Source: Streptomyces dysideae (GTDB lineage: Bacteria > Actinomycetota > Actinomycetes > Streptomycetales > Streptomycetaceae). From it: a stretch of 64,000 nucleotides of DNA. Under the pieces are notes generated by a model. It did not search any database. It was not told the origin of the DNA and saw only the letters and a program-made list of their open reading frames with translations. Made by a program: the position numbers and the translations under genes. Shown piece after piece: positions 62,835 to 64,000 of this stretch; the stretch's first letter is position 1, and each line of letters begins with the position of its first letter. The DNA lies in the NCBI RefSeq assembly GCF_001514305.1, contig NZ_KQ949078.1:247122-311121 (forward strand), in the 5' to 3' direction.

Positions 62835-64000
62835 ATGCGCATTCCGTTGCCGCTGATCAGTACTTCGAACGGTTCGCATCCCGGCGGGCGGTCCGCCATG
62901 ACCTGCCGTTTCCGGTGTGGGGACGCCTGTTTCCACGAGGTGCCCAACCCCACCGCAAACCCGTACGTCGGTGATGTGATCGCCGACGCCCTCAGCCGCC
63001 GTTCGATGATGCGTGCCGCCGCCGTCGTCACCGTGGCCGCCGCTGCCGGGACCGCCGTGTCCGTGCCGGAGGCCAAGGCCGCCACGACGACCGGCGAGGC
63101 TGCCGCCAAGGCGGCCGGTTCTGGCCGTGCGGCCCGCGGGCTGCGCTTCAACCCCGTCGTCCCCAACACCGCCGACACCGTGACCGTCCCGGACGGCTAC
63201 CAGCAGAACGTCGTCATCCGCTGGGGCGAGCCCATCCTGCGCGGTGCGCCCGCCTTCGACCCGGACCATCAGACCGCCGCCACCCAGGCCGGCCAGTTCG
63301 GGTACAACTGCGACTTCCTCTCCCTGCTGCCGCTTCCCGGTGAGCGCGGCAAGCAGCTTCTCGTCGCCAACCACGAGTACACCGACGAGGTGCTCATGTT
63401 CGCCGGCTACGACGAGGCCAACCCGACCCGGGAGCAGGTTGAGATCGCCTGGGCTGCTCATGGGCTCTCCGCTGTTGTTGTGGAGGAGGACCGGCGTACC
63501 GGCAAGCTCACCGCCGTCCCCCGGCATCACCTCAACCGGCGCGTCACCGCCACCACCGAGTTCCGGGTCACCGGGCCCGCCGCCGGGTCCGACCTGCTGA
63601 AGACGTCCGCCGACCCGACCGGGACGAAGGTGCTCGGCACCCTCAACAACTGCTCCGGCGGTACCACCCCGTGGGGGACCACCCTCCACGGCGAGGAGAA
63701 CTTCAACCAGTACTTCGGCAACGCCACCCGCGCCACCGACAAGCGGTACGGCATCGGCACCGGCGGCACCGAGCGCAAGTGGGAGCTCTTCGACAAGCGG
63801 TTCGACGTCGCCCAGGAGCCCAACGAGGTGCACCGGTTCGGGTATGTCGTCGAGTTCGATCCGTACGATCCCTCCTCCACTCCTCGTAAGCACACCGCCC
63901 TCGGGCGGTTCAAGCACGAGGCCGCGACCGTGCGGCTCACCGCCGACGGGCGGCCGGTCGTGTACTCCGGTGACGACGAGCGCTTCGACTACTTCTACAA
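62835..64000 (+). CDS. phoX: Tat-exported PhoX-type alkaline phosphatase, 3' end outside window
   Basis: The reading frame is open to the window end, giving the first 388 residues. A long leader (MRIPLPLISTSNGSHPGG) precedes a twin-arginine signal (ALSRRSMMRAAAVVTVAAAAG). The mature part has the DUF839/PhoX pattern: YNCDFLSLLPLPG, LLVANHEYTDEVLMF, TLNNCSGGTTPWGTTLHGEENF (calcium and iron ligands) and RFGYVVEFDPYDP. Such enzymes release phosphate from esters outside the cell. The start is ATG 62835 after AAGGGG. The PHO box upstream predicts induction on phosphate starvation. Confidence 0.92.
   Translation, partial: MRIPLPLISTSNGSHPGGRSAMTCRFRCGDACFHEVPNPTANPYVGDVIADALSRRSMMRAAAVVTVAAAAGTAVSVPEAKAATTTGEAAAKAAGSGRAARGLRFNPVVPNTADTVTVPDGYQQNVVIRWGEPILRGAPAFDPDHQTAATQAGQFGYNCDFLSLLPLPGERGKQLLVANHEYTDEVLMFAGYDEANPTREQVEIAWAAHGLSAVVVEEDRRTGKLTAVPRHHLNRRVTATTEFRVTGPAAGSDLLKTSADPTGTKVLGTLNNCSGGTTPWGTTLHGEENFNQYFGNATRATDKRYGIGTGGTERKWELFDKRFDVAQEPNEVHRFGYVVEFDPYDPSSTPRKHTALGRFKHEAATVRLTADGRPVVYSGDDERFDYFY

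Overview
This is a high-GC actinobacterial chromosome segment, almost certainly from Streptomyces. The evidence is very high GC at third codon positions, a proteasome activator (Bpa), paired transmembrane Ser/Thr kinases, an XRE/DUF397/ATP-binding regulatory triad, two parS palindromes of the Streptomyces type and a pirin gene that contains a phage phiC31 attB-like site. From memory, the gene content (aspS, pirin, bkd genes, kinase pair, metG, PhoX) is that of the conserved core arm near oriC in Streptomyces; two parS sites 35 kb apart agree with that. No database search was run.

Layout. 1-5.3 kb: end of a dihydrolipoyl acyltransferase gene, a MobA-like/DUF6457 fusion, moeA carrying two palindromic inserts, parS, and a DrrAB-type ABC exporter. 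5.3-7.8 kb: a lone phiC31-family large serine recombinase that runs into a quinone oxidoreductase gene whose 5' third has foreign codon usage. 8.4-14.4 kb: a MITE-like repeat, a small membrane protein, bpa, two divergent Ser/Thr kinases and an APH-fold phosphotransferase. 14.4-18.5 kb: bkdABC behind a palindromic operator. 18.5-31.6 kb: a BRO-N protein, D,D-carboxypeptidase, GntR regulator plus MFS, a mycothiol-type isomerase, nitrilase, a LURP-one/GlxA pair, cupin, two broken genes, M18 aminopeptidase, a large acyl-CoA dehydrogenase and a secreted intradiol dioxygenase. 31.8-41.5 kb: SseB-like protein, pirin with attB, a membrane protein, a second BRO-N protein, an AI-2E transporter overlapping a SpoIIE phosphatase, the second parS, aspS and a second secreted dioxygenase.

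41.6-53.4 kb is the accessory, unstable part. It has three secreted FG-GAP proteins with recurring leader hairpins, an orphan leader and fragments of lost genes, a pyruvyl-transferase-like protein, an archaeal-type ATPase behind abutting AT-rich palindromes, a frameshifted Rpn-type nuclease and a whiJ/abaA-like regulatory triad. 53.5-64 kb: a DUF4956/VTC/carbohydrate-binding lipoprotein operon, a PH-domain protein, pectate lyase, metG, a VWA protein with a long Pro/Glu repeat, and a phoX-type phosphatase cut by the window end and preceded by a PHO box.

The most notable observations are the recombinase joined to a chimeric quinone oxidoreductase, the attB-like site in pirin, dispersed palindromic elements inserted into coding sequence (in frame in moeA, disruptive in a DUF6458 gene), the tandem operators at the ATPase/Rpn locus, the decaying FG-GAP cluster, the conserved-looking polyphosphate-polymerase-like operon, and the PHO box before phoX.
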